This document shows positions 12,601 to 21,090 of a stretch of 64,000 nt of DNA, piece by piece. This stretch comes from an uncultured bacterium. Lineage in GTDB: Bacteria; Planctomycetota; Phycisphaerae; Phycisphaerales; UBA1924. Where the stretch lies: the NCBI GenBank assembly GCA_903834785.1, contig CAILKP010000100.1:1-64000 (forward strand), in the 5' to 3' direction. Made by a program: the position numbers and the translations under genes. Each line of letters begins with the position of its first letter. The first letter of the stretch is position 1. The notes under the pieces are model-generated. The model was given only the letters and a program-made list of their open reading frames with translations. It ran no database searches and was not told where the DNA came from.

Positions 12601-15600
12601 TCGCTCCGCAGCGTCAGCAGCACGGGGCTGCAGAGCTACACGGGCAGCACCAGCACAACGCTCAACGGCACCTACGCCACGGGCAATGGCAACTTCACGG
12701 TCGTCGGTCCGACGATTCTGGGCGGCACGACGACGGTGAACGCTGGCTCCGGCAGCGTCGGCTTCACCGGGAACATCACAGGCTCGGCCGTGAACCGCGC
12801 CATCACAGTCAATAGCGGTGGTACCACCACTTTTGGCGGAAACCTCGGTACGGCGGGAACCCGGCTGGGGCAGGTCCAGGTCAACCAGGTTGCGGCGGTG
12901 GGCAGCACGACGTTCCAGGGAACCAGTATCTTCGCAACGACCCTTGGTTTCAATCAGGACACCACGTTTGACAACACCGGGGCCGGCACCGTCTCGGTGA
13001 ACACGACCAACACGCTGACGATCAATCAGCTGACCCTCAATGTCGGGGCATCAACCGCAGTGCAGCTGACATCCAGCAGCACGGTGAGCCTGTCCAACGG
13101 CGTGACCACGGCCACCGATGCCACCGGCGAGCTGGCCATCACCGCTACCAACCAGCAGGTACTGGTCGGCGGCAGCGGGGTCGGCACATCGGGCAATCGG
13201 CTCAAGTCGGTGAGCATCAATGGCGGCTCGGTGGATCTGACCGGTGCTGCGGTCTTCACCACCGGCAACCAGTCGTTCACAGCGACCAGTGATTTCACCG
13301 CCGCGGGGCTGGACTCCTCCACCGGCAGTGTGACAGTCAGCGGCGGCACCACGGCCATCGTGGCCGTGACCGGTGCGACCACCGCCGGGACGACAGTCAC
13401 CACTTCCGGCGACACCGTCACCCTCTCGGACGTGACCAGTTCCGGTGCCCAGAGCCATACCGGGGCAACCAGCACCACGCTCAGTGGGACGTACCTCACG
13501 AGCAACGGCAACTTCACCGTAACCGGTCCGGCCGTGCTCGGCGGCGCCACCACCGTCACTGCGGGCACAGGTGATGTGAGCTTTACCGGGACCGTGCTCA
13601 GCGATGGCACGGCCCGCGACCTCACCATCACCGGCAACGACGTGACCTTCTCCGCCGGAATCGGCTCGACGACCGCGGGCCAGCGGATTGCCGCCCTGGA
13701 CGTGACCGGTACCGCGAGCGGCGGCGACACCGCCTCGGTCTTGCTGACCACCGCGAACACGTCCGGTGCAATCTCGCTCGTCGGCACCGATGTGTCCGCG
13801 GCCGGTGCCATCACCGGGGGCAGCACTGTGACGACGAGCGGCACGACCGTCAGTCTGCGGAATGTGACGAGCGCCGGTGCCCAGAGCCATACCGGCACGA
13901 CCAGCATCACCTTAAACGGCACCTACCTGACGAACAACGGCGACTTCACGGTCTCCGGGCCAGCAGTTCTGGCGGCTGACAGCACCGTTACCGCCGGAAC
14001 CGGCGATGTCGAGTTCACGGGAACCGTGCTGAGCAACGGCACTCCCCGCGCTCTGACGGTGACGGGCAATGATCTGACCTTCGGTGGCGACATCGGCAGC
14101 TCGACCGCTGGCGAGAAGATCTCGGCACTGACGCTCACAGGAACGGCGAGCGGCGGCGACACGGCTTCAGTGGCCCTTGCCAGCGCGTTCACCTCAGGTG
14201 CCGTCCTCCTGACGGGCACCAGCGTGGCGTCAAGCGGCACCATCGGCAGCGGCAGCACGGTGACGATTGGCGGCGAGACCATCAGTCTTGTCGACGTGAC
14301 CAGTGTTGGGGCACAGAGTTTCACCGGCACCACCAGCACCACCCTCAGCGGCAACCACAACACCGGCAACGGCAGCTTTACCGTCGCGGGGCCGGCGATC
14401 CTGGCCGACTCTACAGACATCGATGCAGGAACGGGCGACGTCCTGTTCACCGGTTCGGTGCTCAGCAACGGCACGGCCCAGTTGCTGATAGTCCGCGGCA
14501 ACGACATCACCTTCAGCGGTGCGATCGGCAGTACCACCCTCGGGGAAGAACTCGGAGCACTCACGGTGGTCGGTGCGGCAAACGGCGCCGACGCGTCCAC
14601 GCTCACGCTCAGCACGGTCGACGCTGCAGGGGCGATCGACCTGACCGCAACGGACATCGTCGCATCCGCGACCATCACCGGTGGCAGCACGGTTACCACC
14701 AACGGCACAACCGTCAGCCTGCGGAACGTTACCAGCAGCGGGGTTCAGAGCCACACCGGGACGACCAGCACCACGTTGAACGGCACCTATGTCACCACCG
14801 ACGGAGACTTCACGGTCACCGGTCCCGCCGTCTTGGCCGGCAATACAACCGTGACAGCAGGCACCGGAGATGTCGGTTTCACTGGCACGGTGCTCAGCAA
14901 CGGTACCGCCCGCTCGCTGACGGTCACCGGCAACGACATGACCTTTGGCGGCGGCCTCGGCAGCACCACGGTTGGCCAGCAGCTCTCCACGCTCGATCTG
15001 ACCGGCTCGGACAATGGTGGTGATACCTCAGCCATTACCCTGACGACCGCGGTCACCTCCGGTGCTGTCTCCCTGACCGGCACCGACATAACGGCGTCCG
15101 GCGCAGTGACTTCCAGCAGCACAGTGACGGCCAGCGGCTCTGCGTTGTCGTTCTCGAGCGTGACCAGTCTGGGCAGCCAGAGCTTCACCGGCACCACCAG
15201 CACAACGCTCAGCGGCACGTACCTGACCAACAACAGCAGCTTCACCGTCACCGGTCCGGCTGTGCTGGCCGGCAACACCACGGTGACCGCAGGTACAGGT
15301 GACGTCGGCTTCACTGGCTCGGTGCTCAGTAACGGCACCGCTCGTTCGTTGACTGTGACCGGCAATGACATCACCTTCGGTGATGCAACCGGCAGCAGCA
15401 TCGCCGGTGAGAAGATCGCGACCCTGTCGGTGACCGGTACCGCAAACGGCGGTGATGCGGCTTCGGTGTCGGTCACCAGCATCGACACGACCGGTGTGGC
15501 CTTGCTCCAGGGAACCGATGTCGTGGCCACCGGTGCGATCACTTCCGGCTCGGCGGTCATCGTGATCGGGTCCACGCTGGTGGTCTCCGATGTGACCAGC

Positions 15601-17382
15601 AGCGGCAACCAGGCCTTCACCGCCTCGGTCAGCACGACGCTCAACGGAACGTATGTCACCAACGACCGGAACTTCACGGTCACCGGTCCCGCCCTCCTCG
15701 GCGGCGACAGCACGGTGACCGCGGGGGCCGGGGATGTCACCTTTGGCGGCACGGTTCGCAGCGATGGAACAGCCCGCTCGCTGACCGTCACCGGCAACGA
15801 TGTCATCTTCGGCGGCGCGATCGGCAGCGCCACCTCAGGCCAGGAACTGGCGAGCCTCGATGTCACCGGCACCGCAGACGGCAGTGATGCAGCCGGCCTC
15901 ATCCTCGCCGCAGCAACTGCGTCGGGCACGATCTCGCTGATCGCTGATTCAATCTCGGCCTCGGGCACGATCAATGGCGGCAGCTCCGTCACAACCAGCG
16001 GCACCACCATCAGCCTCCGTGATGTTTCCAGCAGTGGCAACCAGAGCCACACCGGGACCACCAGCACGACGCTGAGCGGCACCTACGCCACCGACGGTGG
16101 CAACTTCACGGTCACCGGTCCCGCGCTGCTCGGTGGCACTGTGACTGTCAACGCCGGTGCGGGTGATGTAAGCTTCACAGAAACGGTCGCCAGCTCTGGT
16201 GGAAATCGGACTCTGGATATCACCGGAGGAAACGTCACCTTCAGCGGAGCGGTCGGCTCGGGCGGTGCGGCCAATCGGCTCTCCAGTCTGGTGATCTCCG
16301 GTAGTGGTACCGTTGAACTGGCGGGCGTCACCACCATCGTCGGGCAGACCTATTCAGGCTCCACGGTCAGCCTTGGCGGCAGCTCCGGCTACCTCTCAAC
16401 CGGCACCGGCTCAATCGTCATCGACAGTGACGATGCCCGTCTGGCCGGCACAACCCAGTCATTGCAGACCACCGCAGGCAGCATCCGGTTTATCTCTTCC
16501 CAGCCGCTGACCGTCGAGGACGGCACCGCGGCCACCATCGCCGTTGGTGGTAGTAACAGCTTCATGCTCCTCCGCGGCGGTGCCCAGCTCGGTGCGACCG
16601 GGTCGCTGACGCTTGATGGCCGCGGCGTGACCGCTACGGCCGCCAACGTGCCGATCAGGATCGGCGGTTCAGGTGGCGCTGCCGGTGGTACCGCGTTCGG
16701 CAGCACGGGTGCCTCGGTGTCTCTGCTGGGAATCTCAAACCCTACATCCACGCTGGGTGCCAGCGCGGTATTTGGTGCCTTTAACGCGGCTGGCGTTGCC
16801 TCCGCAACGTCCGGAACGCTGTCCGTGTTGCTGGGCTCAGGCAGCTTCAGCATGGCTCCCTCAGCACGCGTCGTGTCTCTTGGCGATCTGACCATCACCG
16901 CAGCTTCAGCCACCCTGTCCTACGTCTCGGTGCTCGGTGATTTGAACGTCAACGCCGCCTCCATCACCGTGGCGGGGGTCAGCTCCGGCCGCACCTCGCA
17001 GGCCGATGGATCCGTGGTCACCTACCAGGGTGCCCAGATCGTCGGTACAAACGTGACGTTTACCAGCGTCCCCACAGTTGGCGGGTCTGGCGGCGCGCGG
17101 TTCGGTGCCACTACGGCGGTCACCAGTGCCCCGCCGGGTACGAGCGTGCTGCTGACCACCGATCAGGTGGCCTCGGCGAAGTTCCTGGTCGGCACCGACA
17201 TCTTCGCCCCTGCCGCGGTTGGAACAGTCGCCAGCGGCAGCGACGTCATTACGTCTGCTATCGCCGGTGCCGTTCCGCCCAGCACGCGGTTCCTGGCCGA
17301 CGATGGCCAGGACTTCCTCTCCAAGTTCAGTCGCCGCACTTCGTCGGGCAGGGGTGTCACCATCAACGCCGGCGGCAAGTAA
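9652..17382 (+). CDS. Two-partner secretion exoprotein TpsA, filamentous-haemagglutinin-like, with 144-residue repeats
   Basis: This encodes 2576 aa. Residues 1-33 are a signal peptide ending near TAMA. Residues 36-230 form the TPS (haemagglutination activity) domain: the FRSFNIL motif, GSLLANGQVYLINQAGI and NVGAIYAG strands typical of a right-handed beta-helix. Thr/Ser/Gly-rich beta-helical sequence follows. Residues 597-2151 are an ordered repeat region. The C-terminus ends VTINAGGK with no membrane anchor, so the protein is secreted or held by its partner. Long frames on the opposite strand mirror the repeats and are not genes. Adhesion or biofilm is the usual role; the actual ligand is unknown. 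AAGG lies 8 nt before the ATG. Confidence 0.9.
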   Translation: MLSGTLGSLKTPRALVLIAGSTLALANPVLSTAMANPEGPQVVAGSASFNRVGDLMRITASNNTIINFRSFNILPRETVQFVQPSVNARVLGRITGGAPTLIQGSLLANGQVYLINQAGITFSAGSVVNVGAIYAGAARLSDASFLSGEDRFTNGTGAVRNYGSISGEFVGLLGREVANAGTIIADRGNVVMAAGNDVFISRHGSNVMVRLDTQQLASETVPVPPSDAAGATPRISNTGSIEARGGGVRMLAGDAFGMAVVQSGRVQAQRVDIQGTGNGDVRVSGTIDASDTGAGGRGGSVVVTGQRVIIDNADIDASGDAGGGSVRIGGDYQGGGTLRHSDQTFVTPGSTINADAVSTGQGGSIVLWSDQFTATAGTLTARGGALGGDGGLIETSSRGYLEVAGSKIDAAGRGGGKAGLWLIDPADIEINSTGPTGSGAFTGGTFNPDNVGPANTSTVLDTDINALLAANTSVTVTNVGSTGTGPNGGRIRVDSTASLANTNFGSGGNAATLTLTSAGSIVINGAVASSVPLTLTAAGAITVTSGSFAPRSLSATSTAGSIVMSQALTTIGAQSFSVTGGQSVTLSGAYATTNSSFSVTGAAVLAANTSVSVSSGNVDFTGTITGSAAGRSLTVTSSGVTTFGGNLGSAGTRLGLVSVTPIASVGTTSFNGDSIFASGVSFNQVTTFGGSGSVSIDTSSAAQTLTINGLVLSLPAATALTLTSAGDVSISNGVTASVNGRTSLTINASGRSVVIGGTGIGSATERLTAVTVTAASLDLTGAAAQTTGAQSYTVTSDFTAASLDASTGTIGIAGGATAAVSVTGSIDAGSTVTTAGATISLGSVTSSGSQSHTGVTSTTLGGTYTTGNGNFTVTGPTLLGTDSTVTAGTGDVSFTGSVLSGGTARALTVTGNDVSFGGAIGSATAGEGLTTLSVTGTANGGDTASVTLSTANTSGGISLSGTDVTASGAVTSGSTVAGSGTTLSLRSVSSTGLQSYTGSTSTTLNGTYATGNGNFTVVGPTILGGTTTVNAGSGSVGFTGNITGSAVNRAITVNSGGTTTFGGNLGTAGTRLGQVQVNQVAAVGSTTFQGTSIFATTLGFNQDTTFDNTGAGTVSVNTTNTLTINQLTLNVGASTAVQLTSSSTVSLSNGVTTATDATGELAITATNQQVLVGGSGVGTSGNRLKSVSINGGSVDLTGAAVFTTGNQSFTATSDFTAAGLDSSTGSVTVSGGTTAIVAVTGATTAGTTVTTSGDTVTLSDVTSSGAQSHTGATSTTLSGTYLTSNGNFTVTGPAVLGGATTVTAGTGDVSFTGTVLSDGTARDLTITGNDVTFSAGIGSTTAGQRIAALDVTGTASGGDTASVLLTTANTSGAISLVGTDVSAAGAITGGSTVTTSGTTVSLRNVTSAGAQSHTGTTSITLNGTYLTNNGDFTVSGPAVLAADSTVTAGTGDVEFTGTVLSNGTPRALTVTGNDLTFGGDIGSSTAGEKISALTLTGTASGGDTASVALASAFTSGAVLLTGTSVASSGTIGSGSTVTIGGETISLVDVTSVGAQSFTGTTSTTLSGNHNTGNGSFTVAGPAILADSTDIDAGTGDVLFTGSVLSNGTAQLLIVRGNDITFSGAIGSTTLGEELGALTVVGAANGADASTLTLSTVDAAGAIDLTATDIVASATITGGSTVTTNGTTVSLRNVTSSGVQSHTGTTSTTLNGTYVTTDGDFTVTGPAVLAGNTTVTAGTGDVGFTGTVLSNGTARSLTVTGNDMTFGGGLGSTTVGQQLSTLDLTGSDNGGDTSAITLTTAVTSGAVSLTGTDITASGAVTSSSTVTASGSALSFSSVTSLGSQSFTGTTSTTLSGTYLTNNSSFTVTGPAVLAGNTTVTAGTGDVGFTGSVLSNGTARSLTVTGNDITFGDATGSSIAGEKIATLSVTGTANGGDAASVSVTSIDTTGVALLQGTDVVATGAITSGSAVIVIGSTLVVSDVTSSGNQAFTASVSTTLNGTYVTNDRNFTVTGPALLGGDSTVTAGAGDVTFGGTVRSDGTARSLTVTGNDVIFGGAIGSATSGQELASLDVTGTADGSDAAGLILAAATASGTISLIADSISASGTINGGSSVTTSGTTISLRDVSSSGNQSHTGTTSTTLSGTYATDGGNFTVTGPALLGGTVTVNAGAGDVSFTETVASSGGNRTLDITGGNVTFSGAVGSGGAANRLSSLVISGSGTVELAGVTTIVGQTYSGSTVSLGGSSGYLSTGTGSIVIDSDDARLAGTTQSLQTTAGSIRFISSQPLTVEDGTAATIAVGGSNSFMLLRGGAQLGATGSLTLDGRGVTATAANVPIRIGGSGGAAGGTAFGSTGASVSLLGISNPTSTLGASAVFGAFNAAGVASATSGTLSVLLGSGSFSMAPSARVVSLGDLTITAASATLSYVSVLGDLNVNAASITVAGVSSGRTSQADGSVVTYQGAQIVGTNVTFTSVPTVGGSGGARFGATTAVTSAPPGTSVLLTTDQVASAKFLVGTDIFAPAAVGTVASGSDVITSAIAGAVPPSTRFLADDGQDFLSKFSRRTSSGRGVTINAGGK
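11440..16104 (+). repeat. Ordered coding repeats inside tpsA: 432-bp A units and about 820-bp B units
   Basis: Using the codon block for FTVTGPAVL as marker, units begin at 11440, 12262, 12694, 13513, 13945, 14377, 14809, 15241 and 15673, and the marker recurs at 16105. Spacings are 822, 432, 819 and then 432 six times. A units encode 144 residues each (about seven in all). The two B units (274 and 273 residues) are homologous to each other and replace an A unit. The order is B-A-B-A(x6). Marker spacing shows no indel between A units. Confidence 0.9.
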
Positions 17383-17444
17383 CCACCATCGCAAGTAGGC
17401 CCTCAGCAATTGAGTGCCGAGAACTTGGTTCGAATAATCACCCG

Positions 17445-17480
17445 CAGCCGCCAGGTCGTCCCGGCGGCTGTTGGTCTTTT
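17445..17480 (+). terminator. Probable terminator of the tpsBA operon
   Basis: CAGCCGCC (17445-17452) pairs with GGCGGCTG (17463-17470) over a 10-nt loop and is followed by TTGGTCTTTT. The U-tract is interrupted, so efficiency is uncertain. Confidence 0.5.
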
Positions 17481-17700
17481 GGACCTTCGGGCAAGCAAGT
17501 GAACCGTGCGAGAGCCCCTGCAGCACAGATGGGGCTCGGTCGCGCAATGGGTCATCACAAGTAGGAAGAGGCCGTCCCGCGACAACGCTCTCTGACACCC
17601 CCGTTGCCCTCACACTTTCAGAACTAGGTCCGCCGATTACCTGGCTCAACTTGACGCAAAAAGCAAGAAGCGGAAGCCAAGGGCTTCCGCTTCAAACCAG

Positions 17701-17775
17701 TGGAGGCAAGGGGACTCGAACCCCTGACCTCATCCATGCCATGGATGCGCTCTACCAAAACTGAGCTATGCCCCC
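17701..17775 (-). tRNA. tRNA-Ala (GGC)
   Basis: On the minus strand the acceptor is GGGGGCA/TGCCTCC with the G3-U70 wobble pair that is the alanine identity element. The D arm is GCTC...GAGC. The anticodon arm CATCC-ATGGCAT-GGATG gives anticodon GGC, and the T loop is TTCGAGT. The discriminator is A73. CCA is not encoded. Short open frames overlapping it (GTRTPDLI...) are artefacts. Confidence 0.96.
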
Positions 17776-18351
17776 ATGATCGGTCAGGTGTAGATCATGG
17801 TCGTACTGGTTGTCGCCCGTTCGCTCTCGCGAACAGACTTCCGATGATAGCCGTCTCTCGGTCATTTCCAAGTCTCTGTTCAGAATCTCGCAAAAACCGA
17901 TCAAAATCCGACCTGCGAGGTTCACCGGCGACCCGCCCCCTCGTGTGATGCGAGGCGGCAAGAGGGCAGACGACACCGGTAAAGTAGAGGGGCACCGGGG
18001 GCATCGGTCAGCGGCGGCAACGACACGCCGGAACGCGTGGCGGCGGCAGAACCCGCTGCTGGGTTGGCAGTTGCTGGCGGTGGGGTTCCCGACAGGTCCC
18101 GGAAATCAACAGACGCCTGCCGGGGCGGGGGGGTCCGCCATCGTTGGCGTCGAGACCGAGCAATCCGCCCTGTGCGGGGTTCCTGATGATCCGCATCGCT
18201 CCGAGGAAACTTGAAATGTCCAATCCGTAACTCGGCCGCGGGCCGATGAACCGTGACTAATCTTCGCCGCGTCGGAAAGGCCGCATGCAAGACGCGAACT
18301 GCAGGACAATGCACAGCCGCCGCGGCGGAGCCGCGTGACTCGGGGCAAGCC
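17776..18351. other. Intergenic region, no recognised gene
   Basis: About 575 bases separate tRNA-Ala from the amidase gene. Short hairpins (AACCC/GGGTT near 18051-18066) are present, but I see no tRNA, known riboswitch or convincing coding frame. A promoter for the amidase must lie here but no consensus boxes stand out. Confidence 0.5.
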
Positions 18352-19209
18352 ATGGACGAGCGGACAATGAACACACAGCCAGAATCACAGCCGCAGGCCG
18401 CGAATCCCGCGGCCTTGCTTGATGCTCTTCTCGCGCGGCGAGCCGTTCTCCAGGCCGGCGCGTTGCTCGGTCTTGCCGCGGTTGCCGGTTGTGCGAACAC
18501 TGGTGGCAGCTACCCGGATCCTGTGGAGCCCGGTGCTGGCGTGCGCGGGGGTGAAGGGCCACTCTCACCGCAGAGGCCTGCTGCGACGCCAACGCCGCCG
18601 CGACCTCTTCCCTCCGGTCCGGCACCGCAGCCCCAGGTCGGGCCCGTCACGGCGCAGGGCGTCATTCGGCGTTCGAACTGGACCCGCGCAGGTATCGCAC
18701 GCCCGGGTGATATCTATCCCCTGCGGAGCGTCAATCGCATCACGATCCACCACGAAGGCGTGACGCCCTACACCGCCACAAGCGAAGATGCCACTCGCCA
18801 GCGACTGGAGATCATCCGTCGTGGCCACGTGACAGTCCGCGGCTGGGCTGATATCGGATATCACTATCTCATCGACCCGGCCGGTCGCGTTTGGGAAGGT
18901 CGTCCGATCCAGTATCAGGGCGCACACGTCAAGGATCAGAACGAGAACAACCTGGGCATCATGGTCATCGGCAACTTCGAGCGGCAACTGCCCAACGCTG
19001 CCCAGACGGCCTCTCTTGACCGCTTTGTCGCCAGCCAGATGCGTCAGTACCGCGTGCCGGTCAGCCGCGTGTTCACCCACCGCGAGCTCGCTCCCACCGA
19101 GTGCCCCGGCCGCAATCTCCAGCGGTACTTGGTCATGGCTCGGGCCAACGGCGGCTCGCTCCGTGTCGCTCTCGCCGCGGCGGGTGCGCCAGAGCTGGCC
19201 TTCGCCTGA
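18352..19209 (+). CDS. Tat-exported lipoprotein N-acetylmuramoyl-L-alanine amidase (Amidase_2/PGRP fold)
   Basis: This encodes 285 aa. The N-terminus carries a twin-arginine-like motif (ARRAVLQ) and a lipobox LAAVAGC with Cys47, followed by a Pro-rich linker to about residue 105. The catalytic domain has the zinc ligands His133 (ITIHHEG), His243 (FTHREL) and Cys251 (TECPG), plus the YHYLIDPAGRVWEGR core, as in T7-lysozyme-like amidases that cut the peptide stem from muramic acid. The role is peptidoglycan remodelling or recycling at the cell envelope. ATG 18352 is preferred; ATG 18367 is equally plausible, and the upstream open frame lacks signal-like sequence. Confidence 0.87.
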   Translation: MDERTMNTQPESQPQAANPAALLDALLARRAVLQAGALLGLAAVAGCANTGGSYPDPVEPGAGVRGGEGPLSPQRPAATPTPPRPLPSGPAPQPQVGPVTAQGVIRRSNWTRAGIARPGDIYPLRSVNRITIHHEGVTPYTATSEDATRQRLEIIRRGHVTVRGWADIGYHYLIDPAGRVWEGRPIQYQGAHVKDQNENNLGIMVIGNFERQLPNAAQTASLDRFVASQMRQYRVPVSRVFTHRELAPTECPGRNLQRYLVMARANGGSLRVALAAAGAPELAFA

Positions 19210-19420
19210 TCGGGTTCGTGTGACGAACCGGTCCCCTCCGAAGCGTTGCAATTCCCGCGGCCTCCGTCGAGAACGATCCGCACGGTTCGCCGGGCGCGAT
19301 TTGACATCGCGCGAACGTGTGAGTTCACGCACCATCACGGGCTACGCCGGATCACAAGGGCCTTTTTAATTGTTCGAGGGAAGAGATGCTGCCATGCCTT
19401 GCCAGACGCAAGGCAACGAC
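19210..19420. other. Convergent intergenic region
   Basis: This gap between the amidase and the convergent pseudopilin gene contains a GCGCGAT/ATCGCGC hairpin (19294-19312) and a T-run at 19364-19368 (CTTTTTAATT). No clear intrinsic terminator joins the two. Confidence 0.4.
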
Positions 19421-20263
19421 TCACCAGGGGCCGTTGGTTTGCGTGCTCAGCGAGGTGAGCGGAGCGGAGACGGAGTCAAGCTGCCGCCACGCGAGCTCCA
19501 CCTGATCACGTGCCATCGCGTCGCCCACGTTGCCGGGCAGCCGCTTGACGATCTCGCCCGAGGGGTCGTTGTACCACGCGACGGACCAGTCGAGGCGTCC
19601 GACATTGCCACCAACGCGGTGGTTGAAGTCGACCTGAGAGCTCAGCCCGTCAGCGATGAGGGCGAGCCGGTTGTTCATGCGGTTGAGATTGGAATTGCCG
19701 CCGGTGAACCCCCGCATGTGGTAGTTGCCGATGATCTCGCTGGTGCCACCAACGGTGAACGCGTTGACGTACCGCGACATCGGATGCTGACCAGCGTGCG
19801 CCGGGCAGTAGTACGAGGCGACAGAAACGCCGTAATCGTGCTGCCAGAGATTGCCCAGGCCGTCCCAGCCGGAATCCGGCATTCCGCGGCGAAGCGTCTG
19901 CATCCGCTCGGGCCGGAAGTCCTGATCTCCAGACTTGGGCGCAAACTCGCTCGGTGGCAGTTCATCTTTATGGTCGCGGGCCCACTGTTCAGTGCCGATG
20001 AGCAACTCGCGAATATGGGCACTGCAGACCACGCGGTGCGTCGTCTCGCGGACTTTGCTCATCGTCGGCAGCGTCAGCGACACCAGCACAGCGATCACGG
20101 CCAGAGAAGTCAAGACATCAAGGAGCGTGAATCCGCGGCGCTTCAAATGAGAGCCACCGGCGGATCTTGCCGCTTCGCGTAAGCGTTCGTTCTGGACGTT
20201 TTGGCGTTCCACGAGCGTTGCTGCCTCTCGATGACCGCTTCGAGTGTACTCGGAGTTCGGCAT
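19421..20263 (-). CDS. Prepilin-type N-terminal cleavage protein (type II secretion pseudopilin-like, planctomycete type)
   Basis: This encodes 280 aa. After a 40-residue leader comes the prepilin peptidase site KRRG|FTLLDVLTSLAV with a hydrophobic helix. The extracellular body contains VRETTHRVVCSAHIRELL, YYCPAH, GNYHMRGF and a late DFNHRVGGN block, as in the large planctomycete H-x-DG/DUF1559-like group. Position 5 after the cleavage site is Asp, where pseudopilins usually have Glu. ATG 20263 is chosen because it gives a plausible leader and has AGG 8 nt upstream; upstream sequence is antisense to the sigma-factor leader. It is likely matured by a prepilin peptidase encoded elsewhere. Function unknown. 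Confidence 0.8.
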   Translation of the reverse strand: MPNSEYTRSGHREAATLVERQNVQNERLREAARSAGGSHLKRRGFTLLDVLTSLAVIAVLVSLTLPTMSKVRETTHRVVCSAHIRELLIGTEQWARDHKDELPPSEFAPKSGDQDFRPERMQTLRRGMPDSGWDGLGNLWQHDYGVSVASYYCPAHAGQHPMSRYVNAFTVGGTSEIIGNYHMRGFTGGNSNLNRMNNRLALIADGLSSQVDFNHRVGGNVGRLDWSVAWYNDPSGEIVKRLPGNVGDAMARDQVELAWRQLDSVSAPLTSLSTQTNGPW

Positions 20264-20452
20264 GTCTGCAACCTGTTCTTTACATCCAGGCCCGAAAAGC
20301 GCACGATTGACCGATAACCAACGCCTGCAGCCGATGTGAATATGCATTATTGCTGCAAGTGTGGCTGCGTCCGAAGAACCGCCGAAACACAGACGCGTGC
20401 AGATTCTTCTGCATTCCGGCATCCTTGCAGTACTTGCTGCGTACAACATGTC

Positions 20453-20468
20453 GCGGACATTCGTCCGC
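20453..20468 (+). other. Hairpin in the ECF sigma factor leader
   Basis: GCGGAC and GTCCGC pair perfectly around an ATTC loop, ending 37 nt before the start codon. It could modulate translation of the sigma gene. No further motif was identified. Confidence 0.35.
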
Positions 20469-20505
20469 ACTCGTGTGGGTCCGGAGGTTTCAAGAGGCTC
20501 CCAGT

Positions 20506-21090
20506 ATGCCCGGGACTCCGGAGATTCAGGCCGCCGATCTTGCTTTGATGCAAGCGGTCGCGCGCGGAGAGTCAGAGGCGATCGGTCGGCTCTACGACCG
20601 GTTCGGTTCGTTGGTGTATCGAATGGCAACCCAGTCCTTGCCAACCCGGGATCAGGCCGACGAAGCAGTCCAGGAGGTCTTCATCCGCCTCTGGAAGACC
20701 GCGGCGAGGTACGACCCCAGCCGTGCCGCCTTGGTCACTTGGGTCATGCTGATCACCCGCCGTTATCTGGTCGACCGGCTTCGCCGAGGCCGCTCGGCCC
20801 TCAAGCCAGCCGTCCTCGATGAGAAGATCACTGGTGAAACCGAGCTGGGGGCCGTCCCAAGTCCCTCATGCGGCGTGGAAAACCAGGAACGTTACTCGTC
20901 TCTGATGCAGAAGATCGAACGTTTGCCCGAGCTGCAGAAGAAAGTCGTCACCCGTGCCTATCTCAACGGGCAGACGCTGCGGCAGATCGGTGAAGAGCTC
21001 AACACCCCCCTGGGTACGGTGAAATCGGCCCTGAGCCGTGCCCTTGTACGACTACGTGAAAATGACGGGACCGAAGGAACGATGGCATGA
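20506..21090 (+). CDS. ECF RNA polymerase sigma factor (SigK/RpoE-like)
   Basis: This encodes 194 aa. Sigma region 2 (LYDRFGSLVYRMA...DEAVQEVFIRLW...LVDRLRR) covers residues 27-100 and region 4 (LPELQKKVVTRAYLNG...GTVKSALSRALVRLR) covers 135-187. GAGG lies 8 nt before the ATG at 20506; the frame continues upstream without support. The stop overlaps the start of the next gene as ATGA, so sigma and its regulator are translationally coupled. The architecture suggests an envelope-stress regulon released when the membrane anti-sigma factor is inactivated. The divergent pseudopilin gene is a possible target. Confidence 0.92.
   Translation: MPGTPEIQAADLALMQAVARGESEAIGRLYDRFGSLVYRMATQSLPTRDQADEAVQEVFIRLWKTAARYDPSRAALVTWVMLITRRYLVDRLRRGRSALKPAVLDEKITGETELGAVPSPSCGVENQERYSSLMQKIERLPELQKKVVTRAYLNGQTLRQIGEELNTPLGTVKSALSRALVRLRENDGTEGTMA

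Noticed and set aside
11418..16913. A chain of long open frames on the minus strand inside tpsA (up to 431 codons)
   Set aside because: They recur with the same 432-bp period as the sense repeats and end at the same repeat position each time, so they follow from base composition of the sense codons. No Shine-Dalgarno or family match was seen.
17471..17948. Short frames encoding GGKGTRTPDLIHAM-type peptides
   Set aside because: They are translations across the tRNA-Ala gene and its flank, a common annotation artefact.
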